Assembly (NCBI GenBank): GCA_002315875.1
Contig: DCIL01000066.1
Coordinates: 7,560-21,162, forward strand
DNA from: Verrucomicrobia bacterium UBA1727
GTDB lineage: Bacteria > Verrucomicrobiota > Kiritimatiellia > RFP12 > UBA1067
DNA length: 13,603 nt
Direction: 5' to 3'
Below are positions 4,855 to 12,539 of the stretch, piece by piece. A program made the position numbers and the translations under genes. Numbering within the stretch: the first letter of the stretch is position 1; the number at the start of each line of letters is the position of its first letter. Below the pieces are notes generated by a model. The model did no database searches, had not been told where the DNA came from, and saw only the letters and a list, made by a program, of their open reading frames with translations.

Positions 4855-6899
4855 TTGGCGGACGGTTTCTTTTCCATCAGCAGGCCTTGGTGGCCGGCGG
4901 GGATGATCGCGCGGCCATGCCAGAATGCCGCCAGGTCGGGACGCCCCGAAAGCCGATAGAACGATTCGAGCTTCGGCTTCAACGGATCGCTGAAATCATA
5001 AACCGCCGCCTCGCCGGTCGCACGCCTGGTGACGGCGACCTTGCGTCCGTCCGAACGCGGCGCACCCTTGAAGCCCGGATCCTCCGCGGGCGCCGGCAAC
5101 CTGACTGGTGCCGAGAAGGTGCAGTCCGGCGTGACGTAGTAACAGTTAATCGCCACCGAATAGTCGTAGACATCCGTCTTGGGCGCCTCGGAAAGATAAA
5201 GGAAGCGATCTCCGAACGCACAGATTCCCCCTTCCTGTCCCGCAATCGCCGGCACCTCCCCGGCCTTGAACCGGTTGAGCTTCGGCTCCTTGCCGCGCAC
5301 ATCCAGCGTGTTGAACGAAGCGTAGGCACCGAAGAGCGCAGTGCGTCCGTCGATGGCACGATCGGCGACATACTTGTTCCACATGCACCCGCCGACCCCG
5401 AAGCGGAGCGGCTTCTTAGCAAGGAAATCATCGGTGTTGACCACGACGTACGGACGAGTCCGCGGCGACAAGAGGACGCTCTTGTCATCCGTCGTCCAGC
5501 ACCAGAACGCCATCCGCACGCCGTCCGTCACCGTCCGCCGCGCCTTCTCCTCAAACGCGGCAGGTCCCTTCAATTCGTAAAGCGCAAAGCCGTCCGCCCC
5601 CTCGGCAGTCACCAGCCGATCACCCACGAAACAGCAGTCGGTGACGTGATGTCCGCCCGGAAGCGTGCCGAGAAACTCGAAGCCGTTGTCGGACGCCTTG
5701 AGCACGTGGAGTCCCGCATCGCCGAACGCCGCGTACACGATATCGCCGCGCACCACGGCCGTGCGCGCCTGGCCGGCGGCGGACGGACGATACACGTGAA
5801 ACTTCTTGTCGTCCGTCCGATACCGGTCGGCGAAATCGGCGTTGGCGGGCAAGACCGACTGACGATGGACGATGGACGGCTTGAGTCCGTTCACGGGAAT
5901 GACGTGAAGTCCGCCAGGCGAGAACATCACGTAGAGACAGCCCTCACCGATGGCGAGCGAACTCGGACAGGCGGACGGGAACTTCTGTTTGCCGCGCATC
6001 GGCAGGCAGAGGCGATCGAGCACCGCGGGCTTGGTTATCTCACGGACATCGACCGCAAAGAGTCCGTTATGCGAATCGCAGCAGTAGGCAGTTCCGTTCG
6101 AAACCCGCGGCAACCAGAAATCGCGATCCCGAGGAACGAACCGCGGAAAATCCACGCGCGAGACATGCCGCGGCGAAGCGGGATCAGAAATGTCGAAGAT
6201 GTCGAGTCCGCGTCCCGCGCCCACCCGATCCCCTCCGCAGGTTGCGATCCGATGATGCCGCGCATCGTGTCCCGTTGAACAGTAGAGATACTTCCCATCG
6301 ACATACACGCCGTCCCCGAAGCCACCGAGTCCGAAGGTGCCGAGCTTGCGGAAACTGCGCATGTCCCGCGCATCGAAGACGGTGATCTCGGCACTTCCCC
6401 AATCACCGGAATAGAGATAGCCGTCGTGATAGACCGTGGACTGCGACTCGACCGTCTTGCGGAGCGCGATGTGCCGCGGATGATCCTTGTCGCGCACATC
6501 CACCGCCTCGACTCCGTAGATTCGCTCGGATACGAACGCCACGTTGCCTGCGACCTCGATGCCCGTCGCGAACTCCACCGTATCGAAAAGCGAACGGATG
6601 CGCATCTGCCGCGGATCGCGCACGTCGGCGATGCGGAGTCCCGTCTCGCGCGAAACGACATAGGCAAACCCGTCCACCACCTTGATCTGACGGACATCGT
6701 CAAAGCCGGCGAGGCGTCCTATCTCGCGGGGCTTCAGCGGTTCGCTCACGTCATAGGCGATGAGCAGATTGCCTTGTCCCGCGAAAAGCACCTTGTCTTC
6801 GAGCGTGACGGCGCCGGAATATCCACCTGCCGGAAAATTAGCGACGGGTACCGCGCCTCCGAAGACGGACGCGCACAACATCAGAGTGGATAGGATCAT
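4851..6899 (-). CDS. Secreted LVIVD-repeat beta-propeller protein
   Basis: The 682-residue product has a short signal-like start (MILSTLMLCASVFGGA, mature from about residue 16-21). The rest is built of repeats of the LVIVD type, each a hydrophobic strand, D-[VI]-x-[DE]-P and K/R-P: LIAYDVSEPLKP (46-57), LRIADVRDPRQM (88-99), VEAVDVRDKDHP (130-141), ITVFDARD (172-179), LDIFDISDPASP (232-243), LFAVDVREITKP (280-291) and, near the end, AVYDFSDPLKP. LVIVD proteins are predicted surface or periplasmic beta-propellers with no agreed enzyme activity. It follows potB by 23 bases and overlaps the ydbH homologue by four, so it is probably made with the envelope lipid-transport proteins. Whether it is their partner or a passenger is unknown. 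GAGAAAG about eight bases upstream supports the ATG at 6899. Confidence 0.8.
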   Translation of the reverse strand: MILSTLMLCASVFGGAVPVANFPAGGYSGAVTLEDKVLFAGQGNLLIAYDVSEPLKPREIGRLAGFDDVRQIKVVDGFAYVVSRETGLRIADVRDPRQMRIRSLFDTVEFATGIEVAGNVAFVSERIYGVEAVDVRDKDHPRHIALRKTVESQSTVYHDGYLYSGDWGSAEITVFDARDMRSFRKLGTFGLGGFGDGVYVDGKYLYCSTGHDARHHRIATCGGDRVGAGRGLDIFDISDPASPRHVSRVDFPRFVPRDRDFWLPRVSNGTAYCCDSHNGLFAVDVREITKPAVLDRLCLPMRGKQKFPSACPSSLAIGEGCLYVMFSPGGLHVIPVNGLKPSIVHRQSVLPANADFADRYRTDDKKFHVYRPSAAGQARTAVVRGDIVYAAFGDAGLHVLKASDNGFEFLGTLPGGHHVTDCCFVGDRLVTAEGADGFALYELKGPAAFEEKARRTVTDGVRMAFWCWTTDDKSVLLSPRTRPYVVVNTDDFLAKKPLRFGVGGCMWNKYVADRAIDGRTALFGAYASFNTLDVRGKEPKLNRFKAGEVPAIAGQEGGICAFGDRFLYLSEAPKTDVYDYSVAINCYYVTPDCTFSAPVRLPAPAEDPGFKGAPRSDGRKVAVTRRATGEAAVYDFSDPLKPKLESFYRLSGRPDLAAFWHGRAIIPAGHQGLLMEKKPSAK

Positions 6900-6922
6900 A
6901 AAGCTGCTTTCTCGATTCGCGG

Positions 6923-7888
6923 TCAGTGACGCGACACCAGGAGCCGCGCGGTCTGGGCCTCAAGCCGCTTGCGGTCGCGTGCATTCTGACGGCGCTTCCA
7001 CCACATCGCACAGCCAATCGGCACGAGAACGGATACCGCCATCAGCGTCGCGAGCGCCGAGGCATGCGGAATGTTGCGCATCTGAATGGCGCGCATGAAG
7101 ATCTTGTTGCCGATCAGCACACAGTCGGTGCCGCCGAGCATCTGCGGAATCACGTAAGAGCCGATGGCGGGAATGAACACCATCAGGATTGCGGAGATGA
7201 GACCTTGCTTCACCCCGGGAATGAAGATCTTGCGGAAGGCGTAGAAGTTGCTCGCCCCGAGATCGCGCGCCGCTTCCAAGAGCGAGAAGTCGAACTTCTC
7301 CGCCGCGGTGTAGATGGGCATGATCGCAAACGGAATGAAGGAGTAGACCGAGACGAGCACGACCGCGGCCTCGGAATCGAGAATCGTCGAAGAGGCGACG
7401 TCGATCGGAGCGTGCGAGGCGAGGCCGATCCAGGCGAGCATCCAGTTCTTCACCGTAAGCCAGGTGATGTAGCAGCTCTGCAGCCAGCCGTCGGGATGCA
7501 GCATCGTCTTCCAGGCGAAGACACGCACCACGAAGCTCGTCCAGAACGGCAGCATGATCGAACCGGCGACGATGTTCTTCCACTTCGAGTTCATCCGCGC
7601 GATCGCGTAGGCGCAGGGAAGCGCAAGGACGATCGACCAGAGCGTGACCCAGAACGAGATGCGCAGCGTGTTCCAGACGATCGCGGGATAGTCGGGGTCC
7701 ACCAGCTCGCGCCAGGTGCTCATCGACCAGTCGCCCACGCCGCCGTTCGCGGTATGTCCGTGGAAGGTGAACGCAAGCACGATCACCGCCGGAATCGCGA
7801 AGAAGAGCGCAAGCCAGACGAAGCCGGGCAGAGTCACGACCCACTCCGCCTTCTTGGACTTCAGAGGATTGAGATTGTCCTTTTTCAT
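6923..7888 (-). CDS. potB: Spermidine/putrescine-type ABC transporter permease PotB
   Basis: PotB is one of two membrane permeases of the PotABCD polyamine importer. The 321-residue protein has a first membrane helix at about 17-41, then the family block NTLRISFWVTLWSIVLALPCAYAIAR (73-98). LPFWTSFVVRVFAW follows at 113-126. The EAA loop that docks on the ATPase is EAARDLGASNFYAFRKIFIPG (205-225), followed by SYVIPQMLGG (244-253). About six helices are expected. The ATG shares one base with the potA stop (TGATG), and AAGGA lies about six bases upstream, so translation is probably coupled. No potC or potD follows; the next gene encodes the LVIVD protein. The substrate is inferred from family resemblance. 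Related permeases move other small cations or organic acids. Confidence 0.9.
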   Translation of the reverse strand: MKKDNLNPLKSKKAEWVVTLPGFVWLALFFAIPAVIVLAFTFHGHTANGGVGDWSMSTWRELVDPDYPAIVWNTLRISFWVTLWSIVLALPCAYAIARMNSKWKNIVAGSIMLPFWTSFVVRVFAWKTMLHPDGWLQSCYITWLTVKNWMLAWIGLASHAPIDVASSTILDSEAAVVLVSVYSFIPFAIMPIYTAAEKFDFSLLEAARDLGASNFYAFRKIFIPGVKQGLISAILMVFIPAIGSYVIPQMLGGTDCVLIGNKIFMRAIQMRNIPHASALATLMAVSVLVPIGCAMWWKRRQNARDRKRLEAQTARLLVSRH

Positions 7889-8997
7889 CAGTCTTCCTTG
7901 ACCTCGACCATGTAGCCGTCATCGGGATGCCACCAGAGGAACACGTCATCGTTCCAGGTGATCGGCTCCTGATCGAGCAGGAAGCGCGAGTGGGGACGCA
8001 GCGTGTGGATCTTGCAGCCGCTGCTCGTGACCCAATAGCGGGTGTAGACGCCCTGATAGACGATGTCGTTCACCTTCGACGGATAGACGTTGATGCCCGC
8101 ACCCTTCTCAGGCAGCGGCGGAGTCGGCGTGACGCGCATCTTCTCGGGACGCACCGAGAGGTCGACCTTCTGTCCCACCTTGAGGTTCTTGTCGTTGAAG
8201 GCCTGGATCTGCGGAAAGTTCTCGCACTGAATGAAACAGTAATCGCCTTCGATGGACACAATCTCGCCCGAGAAGAAGTTGGTATCGCCGATGAAGGAGG
8301 CGACGAAACGGTTCGCCGGCGCCTCGTAGATCTTGGCGGGACCGTCCAACTGCTCGATCGTGCCCTTGTTGATCACGGCGATTCGATCGGAGAGGGACAT
8401 CGCCTCGCCCTGGTCGTGGGTGACGTAAAGGAAGGTGATGCCGACCTGATCGTGAATCGTGTCGAGTTCGATGAGCATGTGCTGACGAAGCTTCAGGTCG
8501 AGCGCCGCGAGCGGCTCGTCGAGGAGCAGCACCAGCGGACGGTCCACGAGCGCGCGGGCGATCGCCACGCGCTGCTTCTGTCCGCCCGAAAGCTGGTTCG
8601 GATACTTCCACGCCTGATCGGAAAGCTGGATCATCTCCAGTATCTCGTCCACCCGCTCCTCGATCTCCTCCGGATCCTTCTTCGCAAGCTTCAGCGAGAA
8701 GGCGATGTTGTCCCAGATCGTCATCGTCGGAAAGAGCGCGTAGTTCTGGAAGACCGTGTGGACGCGCCGCTGGTTCGGCGGAAGATCGGTGATGTCCTTC
8801 CCCTCGAGATAGATGCGCCCGGAATCGGGACGCTCGAAACCGCCGAGCATCCTGAGGAGCGTGGTCTTGCCGCAGCCGGACGGACCGAGCAGCGAGAAGA
8901 ACTCACCTTTCTTCACGGTGAGCGACACATCGTTGACCGCAGTCATCGCGCCGAAGCGCTTGGTCACGTGATCGAATACGAGGAAGTCGTTTGTCAT
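7888..8997 (-). CDS. potA: Polyamine ABC transporter ATP-binding protein PotA
   Basis: PotA is the cytoplasmic ATPase that powers polyamine import. The 369-residue protein has a complete nucleotide-binding domain: Walker A GPSGCGKTT (38-46), Q-loop Gln84 (VFQNYALFP), signature LSGGQ (136-140), Walker B LVLLLDE (155-161, Glu161 catalytic) and H-loop His194 (YVTHDQGEAMSLSDR). IYEAPANRFVASFIGDTNFF leads into a C-terminal TOBE-type regulatory region (about 250-365, with VRPEKMRV), as in the PotA/MalK/FbpC class. All catalytic residues are present. It starts 24 bases after folD. A TATAAT lies seven bases before the ATG and there is no Shine-Dalgarno, so a new and probably leaderless transcript may begin here. 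It is coupled to potB at its stop codon. Confidence 0.93.
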   Translation of the reverse strand: MTNDFLVFDHVTKRFGAMTAVNDVSLTVKKGEFFSLLGPSGCGKTTLLRMLGGFERPDSGRIYLEGKDITDLPPNQRRVHTVFQNYALFPTMTIWDNIAFSLKLAKKDPEEIEERVDEILEMIQLSDQAWKYPNQLSGGQKQRVAIARALVDRPLVLLLDEPLAALDLKLRQHMLIELDTIHDQVGITFLYVTHDQGEAMSLSDRIAVINKGTIEQLDGPAKIYEAPANRFVASFIGDTNFFSGEIVSIEGDYCFIQCENFPQIQAFNDKNLKVGQKVDLSVRPEKMRVTPTPPLPEKGAGINVYPSKVNDIVYQGVYTRYWVTSSGCKIHTLRPHSRFLLDQEPITWNDDVFLWWHPDDGYMVEVKED

Positions 8998-9004
8998 GGC
9001 GCGA

Positions 9005-9013
9005 ATTATACCA
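9005..9013 (-). promoter_or_regulatory. Extended -10 promoter immediately before potA
   Basis: The minus strand reads TGG-TATAAT (9013-9005), a perfect -10 with the extended TGn motif, which can replace a -35. No good -35 is seen at 16-18 bases. Standard spacing puts the transcript start at about 8998, one base before the potA ATG (8997-8995). It sits in the 24-base gap after folD. Confidence 0.6.
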
Positions 9014-9021
9014 TAAATGTT

Positions 9022-9894
9022 TTAAACGCGACGCGCGGATTCGAGCGTGTTCCAAAGCAGCATCGTGATCGTCATCGGTCCCACCCCGCCGGGAACCGGC
9101 GTGATGGCGGACGCAACCTCGGCGCAGCTCGCGAAATCCGCATCGCCGACCAGACGGAAACCCTTGGGACGCGTCGCGTCCGGAATGCGGTTGACGCCGA
9201 CGTCGATCACCACCGCGCCCGGCTTGAGCATATCGCCGCGCAAGGTGTCGGGACGTCCCGCCGCCACGACCACGATGTCGGCCGTGCGCGTGAACGCGGC
9301 GATGTCCTTCGTGCCCGTATGGCACATCGTCACCGTCGCGTTCGTCTCCTTGCGCGAGAGGAGCACCGCGACCGGCTTGCCGACGATGTTCGAGCGGCCG
9401 ATCACCACCGCGTGTTTGCCGCGGATGTCCATCCCCGAGAACTCGATGAGCTTGATGATGCCGTGGGGCGTGCAAGGCAGGAAGCATTGCTCGCCGATGA
9501 GCATCCGTCCGACGTTGATCGGCGTGAATCCGTCCACATCCTTCTCGGGCGCGATCGCATCGATGACCTTCTTCTCGTCGTAGCCCTTCGGCAGCGGCAG
9601 CTGGACGAGGATGCCGTGAATCGCAGGATCGGCATTGAGCGCGGCAATCGTCTCGAGAAGCTTTTCCTCGGGAGTGTCCGCCGCCATCCGAATCTCGCGC
9701 GAGTACATTCCCGCTTCGGCGCAGGCCTTCTCCTTCGCCGTCACATACGAGACCGACGCGGGATTCTCTCCGACGAGAATCACGGCGAGTCCCGGGGTCA
9801 CGCCCTTCTCCGCCTTAAGCGCCGCCACCCCCGCCGCGATCTCCGCCCTGAGGTCAGCCGCCAACTGCTTGCCGTCTATTGTCTTCGCAGCCAT
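9022..9894 (-). CDS. folD: Bifunctional methylenetetrahydrofolate dehydrogenase/cyclohydrolase FolD
   Basis: FolD converts 5,10-methylene-THF to 10-formyl-THF, the one-carbon donor for purine synthesis. Family motifs are all present: SYVTAKEKAC (catalytic Lys), HGILVQLPLP (Gln), EKDVDGF (Asp), PCTPHG, the NADP-binding GRSNIVGKP, and TPVPGGVGPMT near the C-terminus. I prefer the second ATG (9894), which gives 290 residues starting MAAKTIDGK. The catalytic residues then fall at K54, Q98 and D121, as in E. coli FolD, and GGTGAG lies six bases upstream. The ATG at 9900 would add two residues. The gap after gspK is 9-15 bases, so it is probably in the purH-gsp transcript. With purH at the head of that transcript, FolD makes the formyl donor that PurH uses. 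Confidence 0.95.
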   Translation of the reverse strand: MAAKTIDGKQLAADLRAEIAAGVAALKAEKGVTPGLAVILVGENPASVSYVTAKEKACAEAGMYSREIRMAADTPEEKLLETIAALNADPAIHGILVQLPLPKGYDEKKVIDAIAPEKDVDGFTPINVGRMLIGEQCFLPCTPHGIIKLIEFSGMDIRGKHAVVIGRSNIVGKPVAVLLSRKETNATVTMCHTGTKDIAAFTRTADIVVVAAGRPDTLRGDMLKPGAVVIDVGVNRIPDATRPKGFRLVGDADFASCAEVASAITPVPGGVGPMTITMLLWNTLESARRV

Positions 9895-9909
9895 CTTCAT
9901 CTCACCCTT

Positions 9910-11229
9910 CTATTTTTTCGAGGACGTGGCTTCGTCCGCATCCTCCGACCATTCGATATAGCGCACCTTCTTGTCCTTGACGTAGCACTGACAGGAAACC
10001 GTATGCTTCATTCCCATCGACTCGCCGGTGATCTTCATCGTGAAGACCGAGTCCGACCCCGGCTTGAACTCGATGTATTTGGACGCATCCTCGCCGATGT
10101 CATCGACATTGCTCGCGTCCTCCACCCGCTTCCTGAGATCGGACCAGTCCTTGTACGGCCACCACGTGCGCGTCTTGTCATAGTCATCGCGGTCGTCCGG
10201 CGGCACGCTCAGCGTACTGATGATCGCCTCGGCGCGTTCCCGCGCTTCGGCCTGATCCTCGTCATCGTCCTCTTCGGCATTGCTGATTCCGGGAATCATC
10301 ATCAGCGTCTCGACCTTGGTATCGGGATTGATGATGAGCTTGGCGGAACCGTTGACTCCGAAGGTTCTCATGATGACCGGACTGATTTCCGGATTCTCCT
10401 CCGAAACCTCCTCTTCCGGATAGAGCCGTCCCCCGACCAGCACCGCCGGGAAGTCCTTGAATCCACGCACGTACTCGAGTTCCTTGAGATCCTTGATCGC
10501 CGCGTTCGGCGGCGTGATGCGCTTCTCCTTGACCGCCTCGCGCTCGTCCCGGCCGTGGGCGGACTTCTCCAGCTCCTCGTACTGCTCCTTGTAGAAATCG
10601 GCCTCCGCACCATCGTCCTCTTCCGATCTGACCCCATCGTCCGTAATCGGTCCCTTGCATACGGTATCGTCCGTATCACGCCAATCGTTCCAGCTCGCAA
10701 TCAGAAGGTTCATGAGGTTATGCCGCTTGGTCGAGCGTCCGTCCGCCTCCTTGACCTCGACCTCGAGCTCCTCGTCGATGCCGCTCGCCTTGAGCACCAT
10801 CTGCCAGATGAGGATGTAGTCGCCCTCGCCGCCGGAATAGAGTCGGTTGATGTTGAAGCAACCGGAATCGGAGACCTCGATCTCAACGGTGACCGTGCCC
10901 GAGTCGGGATCTTCCTCGTCCAGCAGCACCGGACCGATCTTGCACGGACGCCCTTCCTTCAAGTCCTGCTTGAACTTGTACCACCGGTCCTTCTCGTCCA
11001 TATCCTTCTCATCCTGATCCTCGCTCCACTCCTCGACGTTCTCGTAATCGCAGATGACGATCTCGCCGATGACCTTGCCCGCATCGATCAGACGGTTGAC
11101 GCGATTGCGCTCGCGGATGTAGACGTTGATGCCCGATTCGTAATGCGCTTCGGTGGCGAAGGAGAGCACCATCACCGCCAATACCGCGATGATCCAGAGA
11201 GCCAGCAACAGCGCGCTTCCCCGTCTCAC
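9910..11229 (-). CDS. gspK: Type II secretion minor pseudopilin GspK
   Basis: GspK is the large minor pseudopilin that caps the type II secretion pseudopilus with GspI and GspJ. The 439-residue protein starts MRRGSALLLALWIIAVL. This gives a short basic leader cut after Gly4 and a hydrophobic helix with no Glu at mature position 5, as is typical of GspK. Family features follow: GCFNINRLYSGG (123-134, the N-x-N strand), SWNDWRDTDD (179-188) and a later FGVNGSAKLIINPDTKVETLMMIPGI segment. It is longer than usual (about 320 residues) because of very acidic stretches (about 62-82, 186-225 and a DDDED run near 335). The start is GTG at 11229, and GTGA overlaps the gspJ stop, with GGGAGG eight bases upstream. 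It ends nine bases before the first folD ATG. Confidence 0.85.
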   Translation of the reverse strand: MRRGSALLLALWIIAVLAVMVLSFATEAHYESGINVYIRERNRVNRLIDAGKVIGEIVICDYENVEEWSEDQDEKDMDEKDRWYKFKQDLKEGRPCKIGPVLLDEEDPDSGTVTVEIEVSDSGCFNINRLYSGGEGDYILIWQMVLKASGIDEELEVEVKEADGRSTKRHNLMNLLIASWNDWRDTDDTVCKGPITDDGVRSEEDDGAEADFYKEQYEELEKSAHGRDEREAVKEKRITPPNAAIKDLKELEYVRGFKDFPAVLVGGRLYPEEEVSEENPEISPVIMRTFGVNGSAKLIINPDTKVETLMMIPGISNAEEDDDEDQAEARERAEAIISTLSVPPDDRDDYDKTRTWWPYKDWSDLRKRVEDASNVDDIGEDASKYIEFKPGSDSVFTMKITGESMGMKHTVSCQCYVKDKKVRYIEWSEDADEATSSKK

Positions 11230-12086
11230 TTCTGCTTCCTCCCGCTCTTTGAGGACTTGTTGCCGCCGTCCTTCGTGGACTGTTTCTCGCCCGGTATCTC
11301 CGCTCCGTCGAGCGACTGCTCGTGAACGGGAATGCGGACGATCCGCACCAGCGGCGCGGTGTTCCGCCGATAGCTGCGTCCCTCGGGATCGGCCATCCTG
11401 AACGTGAGCTCCACCTTGTACGGCACCGCATTGGATTCCGCGAACTCGTCCTCGAACTTCTTCTTGTCATTTGCGCTCGCATTCCTCACCGAACCGTCCT
11501 TGGCATCCTCAAGCTTCTTGATGACGCGGCAGTTGAAGCCGACGATGCCGTCCGCTATGAGAAGCGGCTGATAAAGCTCGGCATTGCCGAAACCGTAGTC
11601 GGTCTCGTCCCCGTCCTCCTGCGGAATGAGCGCGGAATCGCGCATCAGCCGCGCGTAGAGTCCCGTGACCTCGATCGGCTCGCGATAATCGTCATCGCCT
11701 TCCTCAAGCACCATCAGCTGGACGCGATGCACGGTCGAACCGATCGAGTTCTTGTTGCCGACGATGGCGGCTCCCTTCTTCGACCAGGTGATGACGTCAC
11801 TGCGCCTCGGATCTTCCCCCTCGCCCTTGTTCATGAGCTGGAAGCCGTACTTGAAAGTCTGCTCGCCGTCGTGCGGATAATACATCGAACGCAGAGCGGA
11901 CGTGACCTGATTGATGGCGTAATCCGTCCGCTGCATCTTGTCCATGTAATCCGTCGAGACCTGCCAGCCGCGCGACACCGCCCTGAACGTCATCATCGAA
12001 AGCGCGGTCACGACACCGACGAGCATCGTCGCGAGCAGAAGCTCGATGAGGGTAAAGCCGCGTCTCGTGGAAACTGCGCCGTTCAT
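11226..12086 (-). CDS. gspJ: Type II secretion minor pseudopilin GspJ-like
   Basis: GspJ is a minor pseudopilin of the pseudopilus tip. The protein has 286 residues and starts MNGAVSTRRGFTLIELLLATML, giving cleavage after Gly10, N-methylated Phe11 and the conserved Glu at mature position 5 (Glu15). The body has GspJ-like features: TFRAVSRGW after the helix, VHRVQLMV, and a late VPYKVELTFRMADPEGRSYRR. It is longer than typical GspJ (about 200 residues). The extra length includes a Lys/Ser/Gly-rich basic tail of about 20 residues ending KSGRKQK. The ATG overlaps the gspI stop (ATGA), with a strong GGAGG eight bases upstream. Its assignment rests partly on its place between gspI and gspK; by sequence alone 'type II secretion pseudopilin' is safer. 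Confidence 0.8.
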   Translation of the reverse strand: MNGAVSTRRGFTLIELLLATMLVGVVTALSMMTFRAVSRGWQVSTDYMDKMQRTDYAINQVTSALRSMYYPHDGEQTFKYGFQLMNKGEGEDPRRSDVITWSKKGAAIVGNKNSIGSTVHRVQLMVLEEGDDDYREPIEVTGLYARLMRDSALIPQEDGDETDYGFGNAELYQPLLIADGIVGFNCRVIKKLEDAKDGSVRNASANDKKKFEDEFAESNAVPYKVELTFRMADPEGRSYRRNTAPLVRIVRIPVHEQSLDGAEIPGEKQSTKDGGNKSSKSGRKQK

Positions 12087-12535
12087 TCGGACTTCCTCCA
12101 GAGCGTCACATAGCTCTCCTGCTGTTTCCTGTTGCGGCCTTTACCGCGGTCGCCCCACGTGACCGTGACCCTGAGAATGTAACAGCCCATGCGCTTCAAT
12201 TCGTCTTCGCTGTCCTTGAGATTGAGACATTCGCGCTCCCAGGTGAAGCCATGGAACTTCTCCTCCTGCTCGTCACTCATCCTCTCGTCCGTAATTCTAT
12301 CCCAAAGATCTTCCACCTTGGTCTCGCGCACCTCAAGATCCTTATCCGGATCCTCCACCAGTTCGAGCGGATACGCCATCTCTCCGAGATCCATCACCTC
12401 CTGGGCAGTTTCAAGTCCCCCGGCCGAAAGCATCAGCCGCTGCGCCTGCGACATCGACACCAAGATGCCGGCAAGTCCGACCCCGAGAATCAGGGACGCG
12501 ATCAGCACCTCGATCAAAGTAAAGCCGCGGCGCAT
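12083..12535 (-). CDS. gspI: Type II secretion minor pseudopilin GspI-like
   Basis: GspI nucleates the tip complex of the type II secretion pseudopilus. From the ATG at 12535 the product is 150 residues and starts MRRGFTLIEVLIASLILGVGLAGIL, with cleavage after Gly4 and Glu at mature position 5 (Glu9). IEVLIA...LG.GLAGI is typical of GspI/PilV-like proteins. The short globular part ends in a strand (ILRVTVTWGDRG) and VTLWRK, as in GspI. I preferred 12535 to the in-frame ATG at 12565. It gives the usual short leader, falls just after the gspH stop and has GGGAGGA about 11 bases upstream. The 12565 start would overlap gspH and add ten residues. It is coupled to gspJ by a four-base overlap. Confidence 0.82.
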   Translation of the reverse strand: MRRGFTLIEVLIASLILGVGLAGILVSMSQAQRLMLSAGGLETAQEVMDLGEMAYPLELVEDPDKDLEVRETKVEDLWDRITDERMSDEQEEKFHGFTWERECLNLKDSEDELKRMGCYILRVTVTWGDRGKGRNRKQQESYVTLWRKSE

Positions 12536-12539
12536 GACG

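Noticed and set aside
4027..4959. 310-codon plus-strand open frame opposite ydbH
   Set aside because: A shadow of the coupled minus-strand gene; low-complexity Arg-rich translation.
4887..6278. 463-codon plus-strand open frame opposite the LVIVD gene
   Set aside because: It is antisense to a repeat protein with regular LVIVD units; its translation has no family motif, signal peptide or ribosome binding site.
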